NCBI RefSeq assembly: GCF_020991325.1
Contig: NZ_JAJMLX010000012.1
Location: 1-35,275 of the forward strand
Source of the DNA: Bordetella petrii
GTDB taxonomy: Bacteria; Pseudomonadota; Gammaproteobacteria; Burkholderiales; Burkholderiaceae_B
DNA: 35,275 bases
Reading direction: 5' to 3'
The position numbers and the translations under genes were made by a program. Below the pieces are notes generated by a model. It was given only the letters and a program-made list of their open reading frames with translations, did no database searches and was not told where the DNA came from. Shown piece by piece: positions 9,067 to 17,265 of this stretch (within the stretch, counting starts at the first letter, position 1; the number at the start of each line of letters is the position of its first letter).

Positions 9067-9094
9067 GAAGCTTGTCTTGCCACAGGCTTCTTTT
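9067..9094 (+). terminator. Predicted intrinsic terminator after the alaS-tusA-like pair
   Basis: GAAGCTTG (9067-9074) can pair with CAGGCTTC (9083-9090), with one G-U pair, around an 8-base loop, and is followed by TTTT. The rpsP -35 box lies within it, so transcripts entering from alaS may stop just as new ones begin for rpsP. Confidence 0.5.
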
Positions 9095-9106
9095 CAATGC
9101 TAGAAT
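9077..9106 (+). promoter_or_regulatory. Predicted strong sigma-70 promoter of the rpsP operon
   Basis: TTGCCA (9077-9082, 5 of 6) and TAGAAT (9101-9106, 5 of 6) are separated by 18 bp, about 35 bases before the rpsP ATG. Its strength fits a ribosomal-protein operon. Confidence 0.7.
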
Positions 9107-9141
9107 CTTCCGTTTTTCACAACTAATTCAAGGGATTACCT

Positions 9142-9402
9142 ATGGTGGTGATTCGCATGGCCCGCGGTGGGTCGAAGAAGCGTCCGTTTTACAATCTGGT
9201 AGCCACGGATTCGCGCAACCGCCGCGATGGCCGCTTCATCGAGCGTGTTGGCTTTTACAATCCGGTTGCCAGCGAAGGCACGGAAAGCCTGCGCATCTCG
9301 CTCGATCGCGTGCAATACTGGACCAACAGCGGCGCGCAACTGTCGCCCGCCGTCGAGCGTCTGGTCAAAGACTACTCGGCCAAGGTTTCCGCCGCCGCCT
9401 GA
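9142..9402 (+). CDS. rpsP: 30S ribosomal protein S16
   Basis: An 86-residue ribosomal protein that binds 16S rRNA early in small-subunit assembly. The N-terminus [18 protein letters not shown] and the [15 protein letters not shown] motif are textbook S16, and the length is right. It is the first gene of the S16 operon, ahead of rimM (44-base gap) and trmD, and has its own strong promoter. There is a weak GGGA ribosome site before ATG 9142. Confidence 0.97.
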   Translation: MVVIRMARGGSKKRPFYNLVATDSRNRRDGRFIERVGFYNPVASEGTESLRISLDRVQYWTNSGAQLSPAVERLVKDYSAKVSAAA

Positions 9403-9446
9403 TCGGCGCGTTCGGCTTAACCCGCGCGCTGTCTTCGGCTGGCCAG

Positions 9447-10070
9447 ATGCCTGACGCCACACCCCGTGCCGCTGCCCCCGACGATCTGATCGAACTGGGC
9501 CGCATTACCGGGGCGTATGGCGTAAAAGGGTGGGTCAAGGTGCAGCCGCACTCGGCCCAGGCCGATGTACTGCGCCGCGCAAAGTCCTGGTGGCTTGCTC
9601 GCCCCGCTCCGGAAACGGCGCGGGGCGTTGTTGCGTCTGTGCCCCAGGCGTGCAAGGTATTGCAGGCCCGGCCGCAGGGCGCCACCGTCGTGGCGCAATT
9701 GGAAGGCGTCGTCGACCGCGACCAGGCCGAAGCCCTGCGCGGCTGCACGGTGCAGGTCGGGCGCAGCCTGTTCCCCGCTACCGCCGACGACGAATATTAC
9801 TGGGTCGATCTCATCGGTTGTGCGTTCTATTCCGACGCCGACGGCGAACCGGCGCGCATCGGTGTCGTGGACGAAGTCTTCGACAATGGCGCCCATGCCA
9901 TTCTGCGCGTAGTGCTGCAACGCGCGCCCGCGCCGGGCGGCGAACCGGAACCCCGGGTGGACGCCAAGGGCCGGCCCCTGGAACTGTTGGTGCCCTTCGT
10001 GCGCGCCCACATCCTGGCGGTTGACCTCGACGCCCGCCGCATCGACAGCAACTGGCCCACGGAACCCTGA
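9447..10070 (+). CDS. rimM: Ribosome maturation factor RimM
   Basis: A 207-residue 16S-processing factor that binds S19 and helps form the 30S head. The N-terminal RimM barrel starts at [20 protein letters not shown] (about residues 15-34), and the C-terminal PRC-barrel domain contains [11 protein letters not shown] and [16 protein letters not shown], the typical closing motif. The ATG at 9447 is chosen although its ribosome site is weak, because the open frame upstream overlaps rpsP. The stop overlaps the trmD start as TGATG. Gene order rpsP-rimM-trmD is the standard operon. Confidence 0.95.
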   Translation: MPDATPRAAAPDDLIELGRITGAYGVKGWVKVQPHSAQADVLRRAKSWWLARPAPETARGVVASVPQACKVLQARPQGATVVAQLEGVVDRDQAEALRGCTVQVGRSLFPATADDEYYWVDLIGCAFYSDADGEPARIGVVDEVFDNGAHAILRVVLQRAPAPGGEPEPRVDAKGRPLELLVPFVRAHILAVDLDARRIDSNWPTEP

Positions 10071-10849
10071 TGCGCTTCGATGTCGTCACGCTCTTTCCGG
10101 ACATGTTCGGAACCGTGCGCGACCTGGGCGTCACGGGCCGCGCGCACACGCAGGGCTTGTGGGCCTTGCAGGCCTGGAACCCGCGCGACTACACCCACGA
10201 TCTACATCGTACGGTCGACGACCGCCCGTACGGCGGCGGGCCGGGCATGGTAATGATGGCCGCGCCCCTTGAAGCCGCGGTGGCCGCTGCCCAGTCGGCG
10301 CGCGCCGCTCAAGGGCTGGGGCCGGCGCCGGTGGTGCTGCTGTCGCCCACAGGCCGTCGCTATGACCAGCAAGGCGCGCAGGCCATGGCGGCCGGCGAGG
10401 GCTGCATCCTGATCTGCGGACGCTACGAAGGCATAGATCAACGCTTCATCGAGCGCTGCGTCACCGACGAAATCTCCTTGGGCGATTTCGTCCTGTCCGG
10501 CGGTGAAATCGCCGCGCTGGCCGTCATCGACGCCGCCGTCCGACTGCTGCCGGGCGCCCTGAACGACGGCGATTCGGCCCTGCAGGATTCTTTCAACGAC
10601 ACGCTATCCGGCTTGCTGGACAGCCCCCACTACACTCGCCCCGAGGTTCATGCGGGGCAGCCCGTTCCCCCCGAATTGCTCAGCGGCCATCACGCCAATA
10701 TCGCGCGCTGGCGTCGCGAGCAATCACTGCGCCTCACGGCGGTTCGCCGTCCGGACTTGCTCGAGCGCGCCCGCGCCAACGGCTGGCTGACTCCAGCCGA
10801 CGAACGCTACCTGTCCAAGTTGCCGCCGACCACCGCCGGCCAGGCCTGA
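10070..10849 (+). CDS. trmD: tRNA (guanine-N1-)-methyltransferase
   Basis: A 259-residue SPOUT methyltransferase that makes m1G37 in tRNAs and prevents +1 frameshifting. The trefoil-knot region is clear: [16 protein letters not shown], then [33 protein letters not shown], the S-adenosylmethionine-binding loops. The C-terminal tRNA-binding domain contains [28 protein letters not shown]. It shares one base with the rimM stop. The next gene should be rplS in most proteobacteria, but an unrelated regulator follows 109 bases later. Confidence 0.97.
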   Translation: MRFDVVTLFPDMFGTVRDLGVTGRAHTQGLWALQAWNPRDYTHDLHRTVDDRPYGGGPGMVMMAAPLEAAVAAAQSARAAQGLGPAPVVLLSPTGRRYDQQGAQAMAAGEGCILICGRYEGIDQRFIERCVTDEISLGDFVLSGGEIAALAVIDAAVRLLPGALNDGDSALQDSFNDTLSGLLDSPHYTRPEVHAGQPVPPELLSGHHANIARWRREQSLRLTAVRRPDLLERARANGWLTPADERYLSKLPPTTAGQA

Positions 10850-10929
10850 CATCGTCGCGCATCCTTCCTGCACGGCATAAGGATAGGGATGTCCCCACCT
10901 TGCCGGCGGGGGCTGCCGCTGTTTAGCAT

Positions 10930-10961
10930 TGAAAATTATGTCCATATGAAATTTTCATATG
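10930..10961. promoter_or_regulatory. Palindromic operator overlapping the start of the HTH-cupin regulator gene
   Basis: CATATGAAATTTTCATATG (10943-10961) is a perfect inverted repeat with 9-bp arms around one central base. A second, interlocking repeat, TGAAAATT (10930-10937) with AATTTTCA (10950-10957), shares the same AT-rich stretch. The start codon ATG 10959 is the last three bases of the palindrome. The block stands out in a very GC-rich window, and HTH-cupin regulators typically bind such palindromes at their own genes, so autoregulation is the likely role. Weak promoter elements TTGCCG (10900-10905) and TAGCAT (10924-10929) lie just upstream. Confidence 0.6.
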
Positions 10962-11621
10962 ACGGCGGTGACGAAAATCCAATCGGTTGACAGCGCGCGC
11001 CCAGTGCCAGCACCCACCCCGGAGCCGGCCCCCGCCTCGGTCATTGACTTCTGGCTGGGCCAGCAACTGCGCCAACTGCGCAAGCAGCATCGCCTGCCGT
11101 TGGTGCAGGTGGCCAAGGCTTGCGGGATGTCGGTCGGCTTGCTCAGCCAGATCGAGCGCGGGCTCAGCTCCCCCTCGGTGAAAAACCTCAGCCTGCTGGC
11201 CAGCCAGTTCGGCGTGTCGGTCGACACGCTGCTGCGCGGCGCGGGCCAGCCCGACAGCGAGAATGCCGGTCGCGTGGCGCGCGCGGGTTCGCATCGCCGC
11301 ATCGACCTGGACCACAAGGGCATCCACAAAGAAATGTATACGCCGCCGGCCGGCCGCAGCCTGGATTTGTGCCGTGCGCGCATCGCGCCAGGCGGTTCCA
11401 CCGGCGACGAACTGTTTTCGTCCAGCATGGGTGAACAGGTGGGCCTGGTGCTGCGGGGCGTACTGGAACTATGGGTGGAAGACCGTGCCGTCCTGCTGAA
11501 AGCCGGCGACAGTTTCTGCTACGCCAGCCGCACGCCGCGCCGCTGGCGTAATCCCGGCCCGGACACCACCGAAGTCATCTGGGCGATCAGCCGTATCGAC
11601 CACCAGGAGACTGGCCCATGA
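10959..11621 (+). CDS. XRE-family HTH regulator with C-terminal cupin domain (PuuR-like architecture)
   Basis: A 220-residue regulator with two domains. A helix-turn-helix of the XRE type spans about residues 35-90 (LRKQHRLPLVQVAKACGMSVGLLSQIERGLSSPSVKNL) and a single-domain cupin sensor about 135-212 (SSMGEQVGLVLRGVLELWVEDRAVLLKAGDSFCY). This architecture is shared with PuuR and many repressors of amine and amino-acid catabolism, where the cupin binds a small ligand. There is no clear ribosome site before ATG 10959; GTG 10968 is an in-frame alternative. The ATG lies inside a perfect palindrome, so the protein probably represses itself. It precedes an amino-acid ABC transporter and an FAD oxidase on the same strand, the presumed targets. 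Inducer unknown. Confidence 0.85.
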   Translation: MTAVTKIQSVDSARPVPAPTPEPAPASVIDFWLGQQLRQLRKQHRLPLVQVAKACGMSVGLLSQIERGLSSPSVKNLSLLASQFGVSVDTLLRGAGQPDSENAGRVARAGSHRRIDLDHKGIHKEMYTPPAGRSLDLCRARIAPGGSTGDELFSSSMGEQVGLVLRGVLELWVEDRAVLLKAGDSFCYASRTPRRWRNPGPDTTEVIWAISRIDHQETGP

Positions 11622-11647
11622 ACAAGCGCCGCCCCGCGTCGGCATGA
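11618..11647 (+). CDS. Possible nine-residue coupled ORF
   Basis: The stop of the regulator gene overlaps an ATG (11618-11620) that has an ideal ribosome site, AGGAGA at 11604-11609, 8 bases upstream. The frame encodes MNKRRPASA and stops at 11645-11647. It could be a leader peptide for the transporter genes, a decayed gene start, or chance. The main argument is the quality of the ribosome site inside the end of a coding region. Confidence 0.2.
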   Translation: MNKRRPASA

Positions 11648-11715
11648 CAGGCGCAGGGTGGAACACAACCGGCGTATCCTTCGCGCCGTCTTTTCTCGAC
11701 AGTAGGGGAATATCC

Positions 11716-12468
11716 ATGAAACTGAAGATCCTGGCGGCCTCCCTGGCAACCACGCTGGCACTGGCCGGCGGCGCCCACGCGCAAACCGTGCTGAAGGTGG
11801 GCTCCACGCCCACGGGCAGCCCGTTTACCTTCCTGGACACCAAGACCAACTCCATCGAAGGGGTCATGGTCGACATCATCAAGGCAGTGGGCGAAAAAGC
11901 GGGTTTCGAGGTGCAGATCCAGCCCATGGCGTTTTCGGCGCTGATCGGTTCGCTGACGTCCAAGCGCATCGACCTGATCTCGGCTGCCATGTTCATTACC
12001 GAGCCCCGCAAGAAGATCGTCAGCTTTTCCGAGCCGGTGTACCGCTATGGCGAAGGCTTCATGGTGCCCAAGGACGACGGCAAGCAATACAAGTCGTTCG
12101 CGGACATGAAAGGTATGACCGTGGGCGTGCAGGTGGGCACCGCATTTGTCGAGCCCATCCAGAAAAGCGGTATGTTCAAAGAGGTGAAGCTGTACGACAA
12201 CCCTCCCGACATGATGCGCGATGCCAATGCGGGCCGCATCCAGGGCGGCTTCATGGATTACCCCATCGCGGCCAGCATCATCGCCAAGGGAGCTTATCCC
12301 AACTTGAAAATGGCCAAGAGCTACGAACCCACGGTGGTCGGCAGCCTGGGCATTGCCACTCGCCAGGAAGATACCGAGTTGATGGACAAGATCAACAAGG
12401 CGCTGGCCACCCTGAAGTCGGACGGCACCATCGATCGCATCCTGAAAAAGTGGAACCTGTCGGATTGA
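11716..12468 (+). CDS. Polar amino-acid ABC transporter, periplasmic binding protein
   Basis: A 250-residue solute-binding protein of family 3 (HisJ/GlnH-like). A signal peptide ends at AHA|Q (cleavage after residue 22). The two-lobed fold shows TPTGSPFTFLDTKTNSIEGVMVDI near the N-terminus and the signature TEPRKKIVSFSEP. Arg98 corresponds to the arginine that grips the alpha-carboxylate in this family, and Asp181 (GGFMDYPIAA) to the acid that binds the alpha-amino group. The ligand is thus probably an alpha-amino acid or close derivative; the side chain cannot be predicted. ATG 11716 has AGGGGA 6 bases upstream; earlier in-frame starts would precede the signal peptide. Followed by a hairpin, then the permease and ATPase. 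Confidence 0.9.
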   Translation: MKLKILAASLATTLALAGGAHAQTVLKVGSTPTGSPFTFLDTKTNSIEGVMVDIIKAVGEKAGFEVQIQPMAFSALIGSLTSKRIDLISAAMFITEPRKKIVSFSEPVYRYGEGFMVPKDDGKQYKSFADMKGMTVGVQVGTAFVEPIQKSGMFKEVKLYDNPPDMMRDANAGRIQGGFMDYPIAASIIAKGAYPNLKMAKSYEPTVVGSLGIATRQEDTELMDKINKALATLKSDGTIDRILKKWNLSD

Positions 12469-12478
12469 GCGCCACGGC

Positions 12479-12502
12479 CCGGCGGCCGTTGTTGGCCGCC
12501 GG
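12479..12502 (+). promoter_or_regulatory. Intercistronic hairpin between binding protein and permease genes
   Basis: CCGGCGGCC (12479-12487) and GGCCGCCGG (12494-12502) form a perfect 9-bp GC stem with a 6-base loop and no U-tract. Such hairpins after binding-protein genes usually stabilise the upstream mRNA and reduce downstream expression, giving an excess of the periplasmic component. Confidence 0.6.
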
Positions 12503-12537
12503 CTTGACTCACATACCCGACAAGGATGGATCCGACG

Positions 12538-13191
12538 ATGATGGAGTTTTTCAATGATGCGCGCGAGTTCCTGCCTATCTTGCTGCAGGGCGCGAAGCTG
12601 ACCATATTGGTGACTTTCGGGTCGCTGCTGCTGTCGACGCTGCTGGGGCTGGTATGGGCCTTGATGCGGGTGTCGGGTATTCCTCTGCTGGCCAAGTTCA
12701 GTGCCAGCATGATCAACGTGCTGCGCGGTATTCCTATTATCGTGCTGCTGTTCTACATCTATTTCGTCATGCCCGACATGGGCATAGCCCTGACCGCCGT
12801 GCAGGCGGCCATCATAGGCCTGGGCATTGCGTATTCGGCGTACCAGGCCGAGAATTTCCGTGCCGGCATCGAGGCCATCGACCGCGGCCAGATCGAGGCC
12901 GCCATGGCCATGGGCATGAGCTGGAGCATGACGATGCGCCGCGTGGTGCTGCCGCAGGCCGTCAAGATCGTGCTGCCTCCCTATGGGAACATCATGATCA
13001 TGATGCTGAAAGATTCCTCGCAGGCGTCCACCATCACCGTGGCCGAACTGGCCCTGCAGGGCAAGCTGATCGCGGTGTCCACATTCAAGAACGCCACGGT
13101 ATTCAGCCTGGTTGCGCTGATGTACCTGGTGATGTGCGTGCCCCTCATCCTGTTCGTGCGGCACCTGGAAAAACGGAGCGCCGCCAAATGA
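12538..13191 (+). CDS. Polar amino-acid ABC transporter, permease
   Basis: A ~217-residue inner-membrane permease of the HisMQ/GlnP family with about five hydrophobic segments. The first is [27 protein letters not shown], typical of the His/Glu/Gln/Arg/opine permease family. The EAA loop that docks the ATPase is [29 protein letters not shown]. Only one permease gene is present, so it presumably works as a homodimer. ATG 12538 is preferred over ATG 12526 because the AAGGA at 12522-12526 overlaps the earlier codon but is properly spaced from the later one. The stop overlaps the ATPase start (ATGA). Confidence 0.9.
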   Translation: MMEFFNDAREFLPILLQGAKLTILVTFGSLLLSTLLGLVWALMRVSGIPLLAKFSASMINVLRGIPIIVLLFYIYFVMPDMGIALTAVQAAIIGLGIAYSAYQAENFRAGIEAIDRGQIEAAMAMGMSWSMTMRRVVLPQAVKIVLPPYGNIMIMMLKDSSQASTITVAELALQGKLIAVSTFKNATVFSLVALMYLVMCVPLILFVRHLEKRSAAK

Positions 13192-13919
13192 TCCTGCTTA
13201 AAGACGTACACAAGAACTTCGGCAAGCTCGAAGTACTGAAAGGCATAGACGCCGAGGTTAGCAAGGGCGAAGTGGTGTGCATCATCGGCCCTTCCGGGTC
13301 GGGGAAATCCACGATTCTGCGCTGCATCAACGGGCTGGAACGCTACAACGCCGGCGACATCACCATCGACGGCGAGCGCGTCGACTGTGATTCATCCTCC
13401 ATCGTGTCCATCCGCACGCAGGTATCGATGGTGTTCCAGCGCTTCAACCTGTTCCCGCATCGCACCGCGCTGGAAAACGTCATCGAAGGGCCGGTATTCG
13501 TGAAGAAGGAACCCCGGGCCCAGGCCATTGAGCGCGGCCGGGAACTGCTGGCCAGCGTGGGCCTGGCCGACAAGGCCGACGCGCATCCGCCGCAGTTGTC
13601 GGGCGGCCAGCAGCAGCGCGTGGCCATTGCCCGCGCGCTCGCCATGCAGCCCAAGGCCATTCTGTTCGACGAGCCCACCTCCGCGCTCGATCCCGAACTG
13701 GTGGGCGACGTGCTGGGCGTGATGCGCAAGCTGGCCGAGGCGGGCATGACCATGGTGGTGGTCACGCATGAAATGAGCTTCGCGCGCGAAGTCGCCGACA
13801 GAGTGCTGTTTATCGATGGCGGTGTCGTCGTCGAACAGGGCGCGGCGCGCGACATACTGAACCAACCGCAGCATCCGCGCACGCAGGACTTCCTGCACCG
13901 CGTGCTGCACCCGATGTAA
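13188..13919 (+). CDS. Polar amino-acid ABC transporter, ATP-binding protein
   Basis: A 243-residue ATPase of the GlnQ/HisP class, complete in all motifs: Walker [10 protein letters not shown] (34-42), Q-loop Gln84 in [11 protein letters not shown], signature LSGGQ (137-141), Walker B ILFDE (158-162), D-loop SALDPE, and switch His194 (VTHEM). It drives the adjacent permease. The ATG overlaps the permease stop, and the next gene starts 9 bases after its own stop, so transporter and oxidoreductase belong to one operon. Confidence 0.93.
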   Translation: MILLKDVHKNFGKLEVLKGIDAEVSKGEVVCIIGPSGSGKSTILRCINGLERYNAGDITIDGERVDCDSSSIVSIRTQVSMVFQRFNLFPHRTALENVIEGPVFVKKEPRAQAIERGRELLASVGLADKADAHPPQLSGGQQQRVAIARALAMQPKAILFDEPTSALDPELVGDVLGVMRKLAEAGMTMVVVTHEMSFAREVADRVLFIDGGVVVEQGAARDILNQPQHPRTQDFLHRVLHPM

Positions 13920-13928
13920 GGAGCCATC

Positions 13929-15218
13929 ATGGCGCAGGCGCCATATCCCATGTCGCATTCCCTATGGGCCGCCACGGCGGCCCCCGCGCCTGCGAGCGCG
14001 GCGCTGCAGGGGTCGGCGCAGGCCGACGTGCTGGTCATCGGCGCGGGCTATGCGGGGCTGAGCACCGCCCTGCACCTGGCCGAGCGCGGTGTCGATACGC
14101 TGGTGCTGGAGGCGCGCGAGATCGGTTTTGGCGGTTCCGGCCGCAATGGCGGGCAGGTCATCCCCGGTCTCAAGTACGATCCGGACGAACTCATCCGCCT
14201 GTACGGCGCCCGGCGCGGCGAGCGCCTGGTACAGTTCGCCGGCGGCACGGCCGACATGGTGTTCGGGCTGATCGAGCGGCACGGCATGGACGTGCCGCGC
14301 GAACGCGCCGGCTGGATCCAGGGGGCGCATACCGAGGAAGCGCTGCGCGTGGCGCACGCCCGGGCCGAGCAATGGGTGCGCCACGGCGTGGCCGCCCGCA
14401 TGCTGGACAAGGCGCAGGTTTCGGCCTTGACCGGTACCGACCGCTATCTAGGCGGCTGGATCGATCCGCGGGCCGGCGCCATACAGCCCCTGAGCTATGT
14501 GCGGGGCTTGGCCCGCGCCGCGCTGGGAGCAGGGGCACGCCTGCATACGGATACGCCGGTAAGCAGCCTGCGGCGCGATGGCGGGCGCTGGGTGGCCACC
14601 ACGGCCAGCGGCGGGCAGGTCATGGCCCAGCGAGTGGTGATGTGCACCAATGCCTACGGTGCCGGTTTGTGGCCCGGCCTGCGCCAGTCCATCATCGATG
14701 CCAACACGTTCCAGGTTGCCACCCAGCCCCTGCCCGACGACGTGCGGGATACCATTTTCCCGAAGGGGGGCGTCTGTTCGGACACGCGCAACTTGCTGCT
14801 GTATTTCCGGCTGGATCACCAGGGCCGCCTGCTGATGGGCGGGCGGGGGCCGTTTCGCGAGCCCAAGGGCCCGCAGGACTGGGCACACCTGGAACGGGTC
14901 ATGGCCAAGCTGTTTCCCCAGGCGGCGGGAATTCCGTACGAGTACCGGTGGTGCGGCCGGGTGGCCGTCACGCGCGATTACCTGCCGCACTTGCACGAGC
15001 CTGAGCCCGGCCTGCTGATCGATATCGGCTGCCAGGGGCGGGGCGTGGGTTTGCAGACCGCGATGGGCAAGGCGCTGGCGGCCTACACCGCCGGCGATGG
15101 CGCCGATGCCTTGCCGGTGCCGCTGACCCCGATCAAGGGGTTTCCGCTATATGGCCTGCGGCGCATCTATGTCAATGCCGTGGTGGCCTGGTACCGCCTG
15201 AACGACGGCGGGGTCTAG
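13929..15218 (+). CDS. FAD-dependent amine/amino-acid oxidoreductase (DAO family, OrdL/PuuB-like)
   Basis: A 429-residue flavoprotein of the D-amino-acid-oxidase superfamily. The FAD-binding Rossmann motif is VLVIGAGYAGLSTALHLAERG (Gly38, Gly40, Gly43), with Glu61 at the end of strand two to bind the adenosine ribose, followed by the GFGGSGRNGGQV loop typical of OrdL and gamma-glutamylputrescine oxidase relatives. The C-terminal FAD-contact region reads DIGCQGRGVGLQTAMGKALA. AAGGAG (13918-13923) precedes ATG 13929. It probably oxidises the compound, or a product of it, imported by the upstream transporter, releasing an aldehyde or keto acid, ammonia and H2O2. No gamma-glutamyl ligase or aldehyde dehydrogenase is beside it, so a complete Puu pathway is not shown. 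Substrate unknown. Confidence 0.85.
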   Translation: MAQAPYPMSHSLWAATAAPAPASAALQGSAQADVLVIGAGYAGLSTALHLAERGVDTLVLEAREIGFGGSGRNGGQVIPGLKYDPDELIRLYGARRGERLVQFAGGTADMVFGLIERHGMDVPRERAGWIQGAHTEEALRVAHARAEQWVRHGVAARMLDKAQVSALTGTDRYLGGWIDPRAGAIQPLSYVRGLARAALGAGARLHTDTPVSSLRRDGGRWVATTASGGQVMAQRVVMCTNAYGAGLWPGLRQSIIDANTFQVATQPLPDDVRDTIFPKGGVCSDTRNLLLYFRLDHQGRLLMGGRGPFREPKGPQDWAHLERVMAKLFPQAAGIPYEYRWCGRVAVTRDYLPHLHEPEPGLLIDIGCQGRGVGLQTAMGKALAAYTAGDGADALPVPLTPIKGFPLYGLRRIYVNAVVAWYRLNDGGV

Positions 15219-15233
15219 CGGCGGAGGAGGGCG

Positions 15234-16580
15234 TCAGCCCAACCGCACCGCCACTTCCAGGCCCCGGCCCTCCAGCCCCGCGGCGCATCGGGCGTTGCCG
15301 CCATGCAGGCGGGCAATCTGGGCTACCAGCGCCATTCCGATGCCGCTGCCGCGCAGGCCGTTGCTGGTGCCGCGGCTGCGGTAAAAACGCTCGAACAGGC
15401 GCGGCCATTCGGATTCCGGCACGCCCGGGCCGTTGTCGCTGACGCTCAGCAGGGCGCCGCCGTCTTGCGCCGGCGCGCAGCGCACCTGGATATGGCCGCC
15501 TTCCGGCGTGTAGCGCACGGCATTGTCCATCAGGTTGCTGATCAGGATGCCGATCGCATCGACGTCGCCGTTCACCGTGCATGGCTGCACGTCCAGGGTG
15601 ATGCGCTGCCGCTTGTTGCGGGCGGCGGATTCATAGTCGCGCACCCCCATGGATACCAGGGCCGCCAGATCTACGGGCGTGGCGGGCCGCCGTTCGATGG
15701 CGTCCATGCGCGCCTGGTCCAGCAGTTGCTCGGACAGGCGCGTGGCACGGCGGGCCACCGTCAACAGCCGGTCCAGCGCCGCCTGGCGCGAGACGTTCTC
15801 ATGGGCGTCGCGGGCCAGTTCGGCATGGGTGGTCAGGGCAGCCAACGGCGTGCGCAATTCGTGCGCCGCATCGGCGATGAAGCGCCGTTCGCGGTTCATC
15901 GCCGTTTCCAGGCGGGCCAGCAGGCGGTTCACCGAGGCGATCAACGGTTGCAGCTCGGCCGGCATATCGTCCTGCGGCAGCGGCGCCAGGTCGAACGGAT
16001 CGCGCGACTGCAGGGTGGCGCGCAGGCCGTCCATGCGCGCCAGGGTGCGGTTCACCACGAATCGCAGCGTTAGCGTCAGCAGCAGGAACAGCAGCGCCGA
16101 CGCCTTCAGGCCCTGCCACAGCCAGGTCCGGAACTCGGCCCGCCGGTCCGCCACGGCGATGCCCACCTGGATCTGGATCTGGTCGTTCACATCATTGGCC
16201 GCATACATGCGCCATGGCTCGCCGTTGACCGTGATATTGGCATAGCCGGTCCGGAAGCGGTCGTTGAAAGGCTGCTCCGGCGCGCCCGGCGACTTTGCCA
16301 GCAGCCGGGTGCCGTCGCGCGTCCAGATCTGGAAGTTGATCTGGGTTTCGAACTGTTCGGCATTGCCATCGGCGGGCTCGAAGCCGATGGGGCCTTGCGC
16401 CTCGGTCAGCGACAGCGGCAGGGAGCGCATCGCCACATTGGCCACCTCTTGCAGCTTCTGGTCCCAGACGCCGGTCTGGGTGCGCCCCTGTTCGTACGCG
16501 AACCAGGCGAACCAGCTGGCCCAGTTGATCAGCAAGGCCAGCAGCAGGCCCAGCAGCAAGCGGTGCTTCAGGGAAGGCAA
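15234..16580 (-). CDS. Two-component sensor histidine kinase, QseC-like
   Basis: A 448-residue membrane kinase. Two transmembrane segments (about residues 8-28 and 158-178) enclose a ~130-residue periplasmic sensor. A HAMP-like linker follows, then the H-box with phospho-His240 (DAAHELRTPLAAL), N-box Asn349/Asn353 (ISNLMDNAVRYTPEGG), G1 (DNGPGVP, 382-388) and G2 (GSGIGMAL, 411-418). The start is a TTG at 16580 with GAGG upstream, overlapping the regulator's stop by 13 bases; translational coupling explains the weak codon. Layout and motifs resemble QseC/PmrB-type sensors. The signal is not deducible. The convergent oxidoreductase gene ends 15 bases away. Confidence 0.9.
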   Translation of the reverse strand: MPSLKHRLLLGLLLALLINWASWFAWFAYEQGRTQTGVWDQKLQEVANVAMRSLPLSLTEAQGPIGFEPADGNAEQFETQINFQIWTRDGTRLLAKSPGAPEQPFNDRFRTGYANITVNGEPWRMYAANDVNDQIQIQVGIAVADRRAEFRTWLWQGLKASALLFLLLTLTLRFVVNRTLARMDGLRATLQSRDPFDLAPLPQDDMPAELQPLIASVNRLLARLETAMNRERRFIADAAHELRTPLAALTTHAELARDAHENVSRQAALDRLLTVARRATRLSEQLLDQARMDAIERRPATPVDLAALVSMGVRDYESAARNKRQRITLDVQPCTVNGDVDAIGILISNLMDNAVRYTPEGGHIQVRCAPAQDGGALLSVSDNGPGVPESEWPRLFERFYRSRGTSNGLRGSGIGMALVAQIARLHGGNARCAAGLEGRGLEVAVRLG

Positions 16581-17245
16581 TCCGATACCTCGCCGATGCG
16601 GTACCCATAGCCATGGACGGTGGCGATGATGGGGTCGCCCAGCTTGCGGCGCAGCTGGTGCACATAGACCGCCACCGTATTGCTTTCGATGGTGCCGTGC
16701 CCGCCGTAGACTGCGTCTTCCAGTTGGTCGCGCGTCACCGTGCGGCCCGGGCGCTCCATCAGGGCCAGCAGCGTCAGGTATTCGTGCTGGCTCAGGGTGA
16801 TTTCATTGCCGTCGCGCCGTACCTGGCGCGTGGCGGGGTCGAGTGTCACCTTGCCGCAGGTGAGCAGGGGGGTGACGCGGTTGCGGCTGCGCCGCAGCAC
16901 GGCTCGCAGGCGTGCCAGCAATTCGTCCAGCTGGAACGGCTTGACCACGTAATCGTCGGCGCCGGCATCCAGGCCGCCTATGCGTTCACTGAGTTGGTCG
17001 CGCGCCGTCACCAGCAGCACCGGCGTCGCATCGTAACGGGCCCGCAGGGCGCGCAGCAGCGACAGGCCGGACTCGCCGGGCAGGCCGATATCCAGCAGTA
17101 CCGCGGCATAGCCCGGCCCGGCCAAGGCCAGCCGCGCCTCGGCGGCATCGCGCGCCCAGTCGACCGTGGCGTCCAGCCGTTGCGCCAGGCCGGCCTGCAT
17201 GGCCTCGCCCAGCATGGGGTCGTCTTCTACCAGGAGTATGTGCAC
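16568..17245 (-). CDS. OmpR-family response regulator, QseB/PmrA-like
   Basis: A 225-residue response regulator paired with the kinase that follows it. The receiver domain shows the acidic pair in LLVEDDP, phospho-acceptor Asp52 (LLDIGLPGESG), switch Thr80 (LLVTARD) and Lys102 (VVKPF). The C-terminal winged helix has LSQHEYLTLLALMERPGRTVTRDQLEDAVYG and the recognition helix region SNTVAVYVHQLRRKLG. The start is GTG at 17245, with CAGGAG-type bases not evident upstream. It is divergent from mipA, and the region between them carries repeats suited to OmpR-family binding. QseB/PmrA is the closest named group by motif; the biological signal remains open. Confidence 0.92.
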   Translation of the reverse strand: MHILLVEDDPMLGEAMQAGLAQRLDATVDWARDAAEARLALAGPGYAAVLLDIGLPGESGLSLLRALRARYDATPVLLVTARDQLSERIGGLDAGADDYVVKPFQLDELLARLRAVLRRSRNRVTPLLTCGKVTLDPATRQVRRDGNEITLSQHEYLTLLALMERPGRTVTRDQLEDAVYGGHGTIESNTVAVYVHQLRRKLGDPIIATVHGYGYRIGEVSDCLP

Positions 17246-17265
17246 GCGGTCCCGCCCAATGGATA

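Noticed and set aside
10938-10949. Earlier start codon (ATG 10938) for the HTH-cupin regulator
   Set aside because: The frame hits TGA after three codons, so the start must be at 10959 or later.
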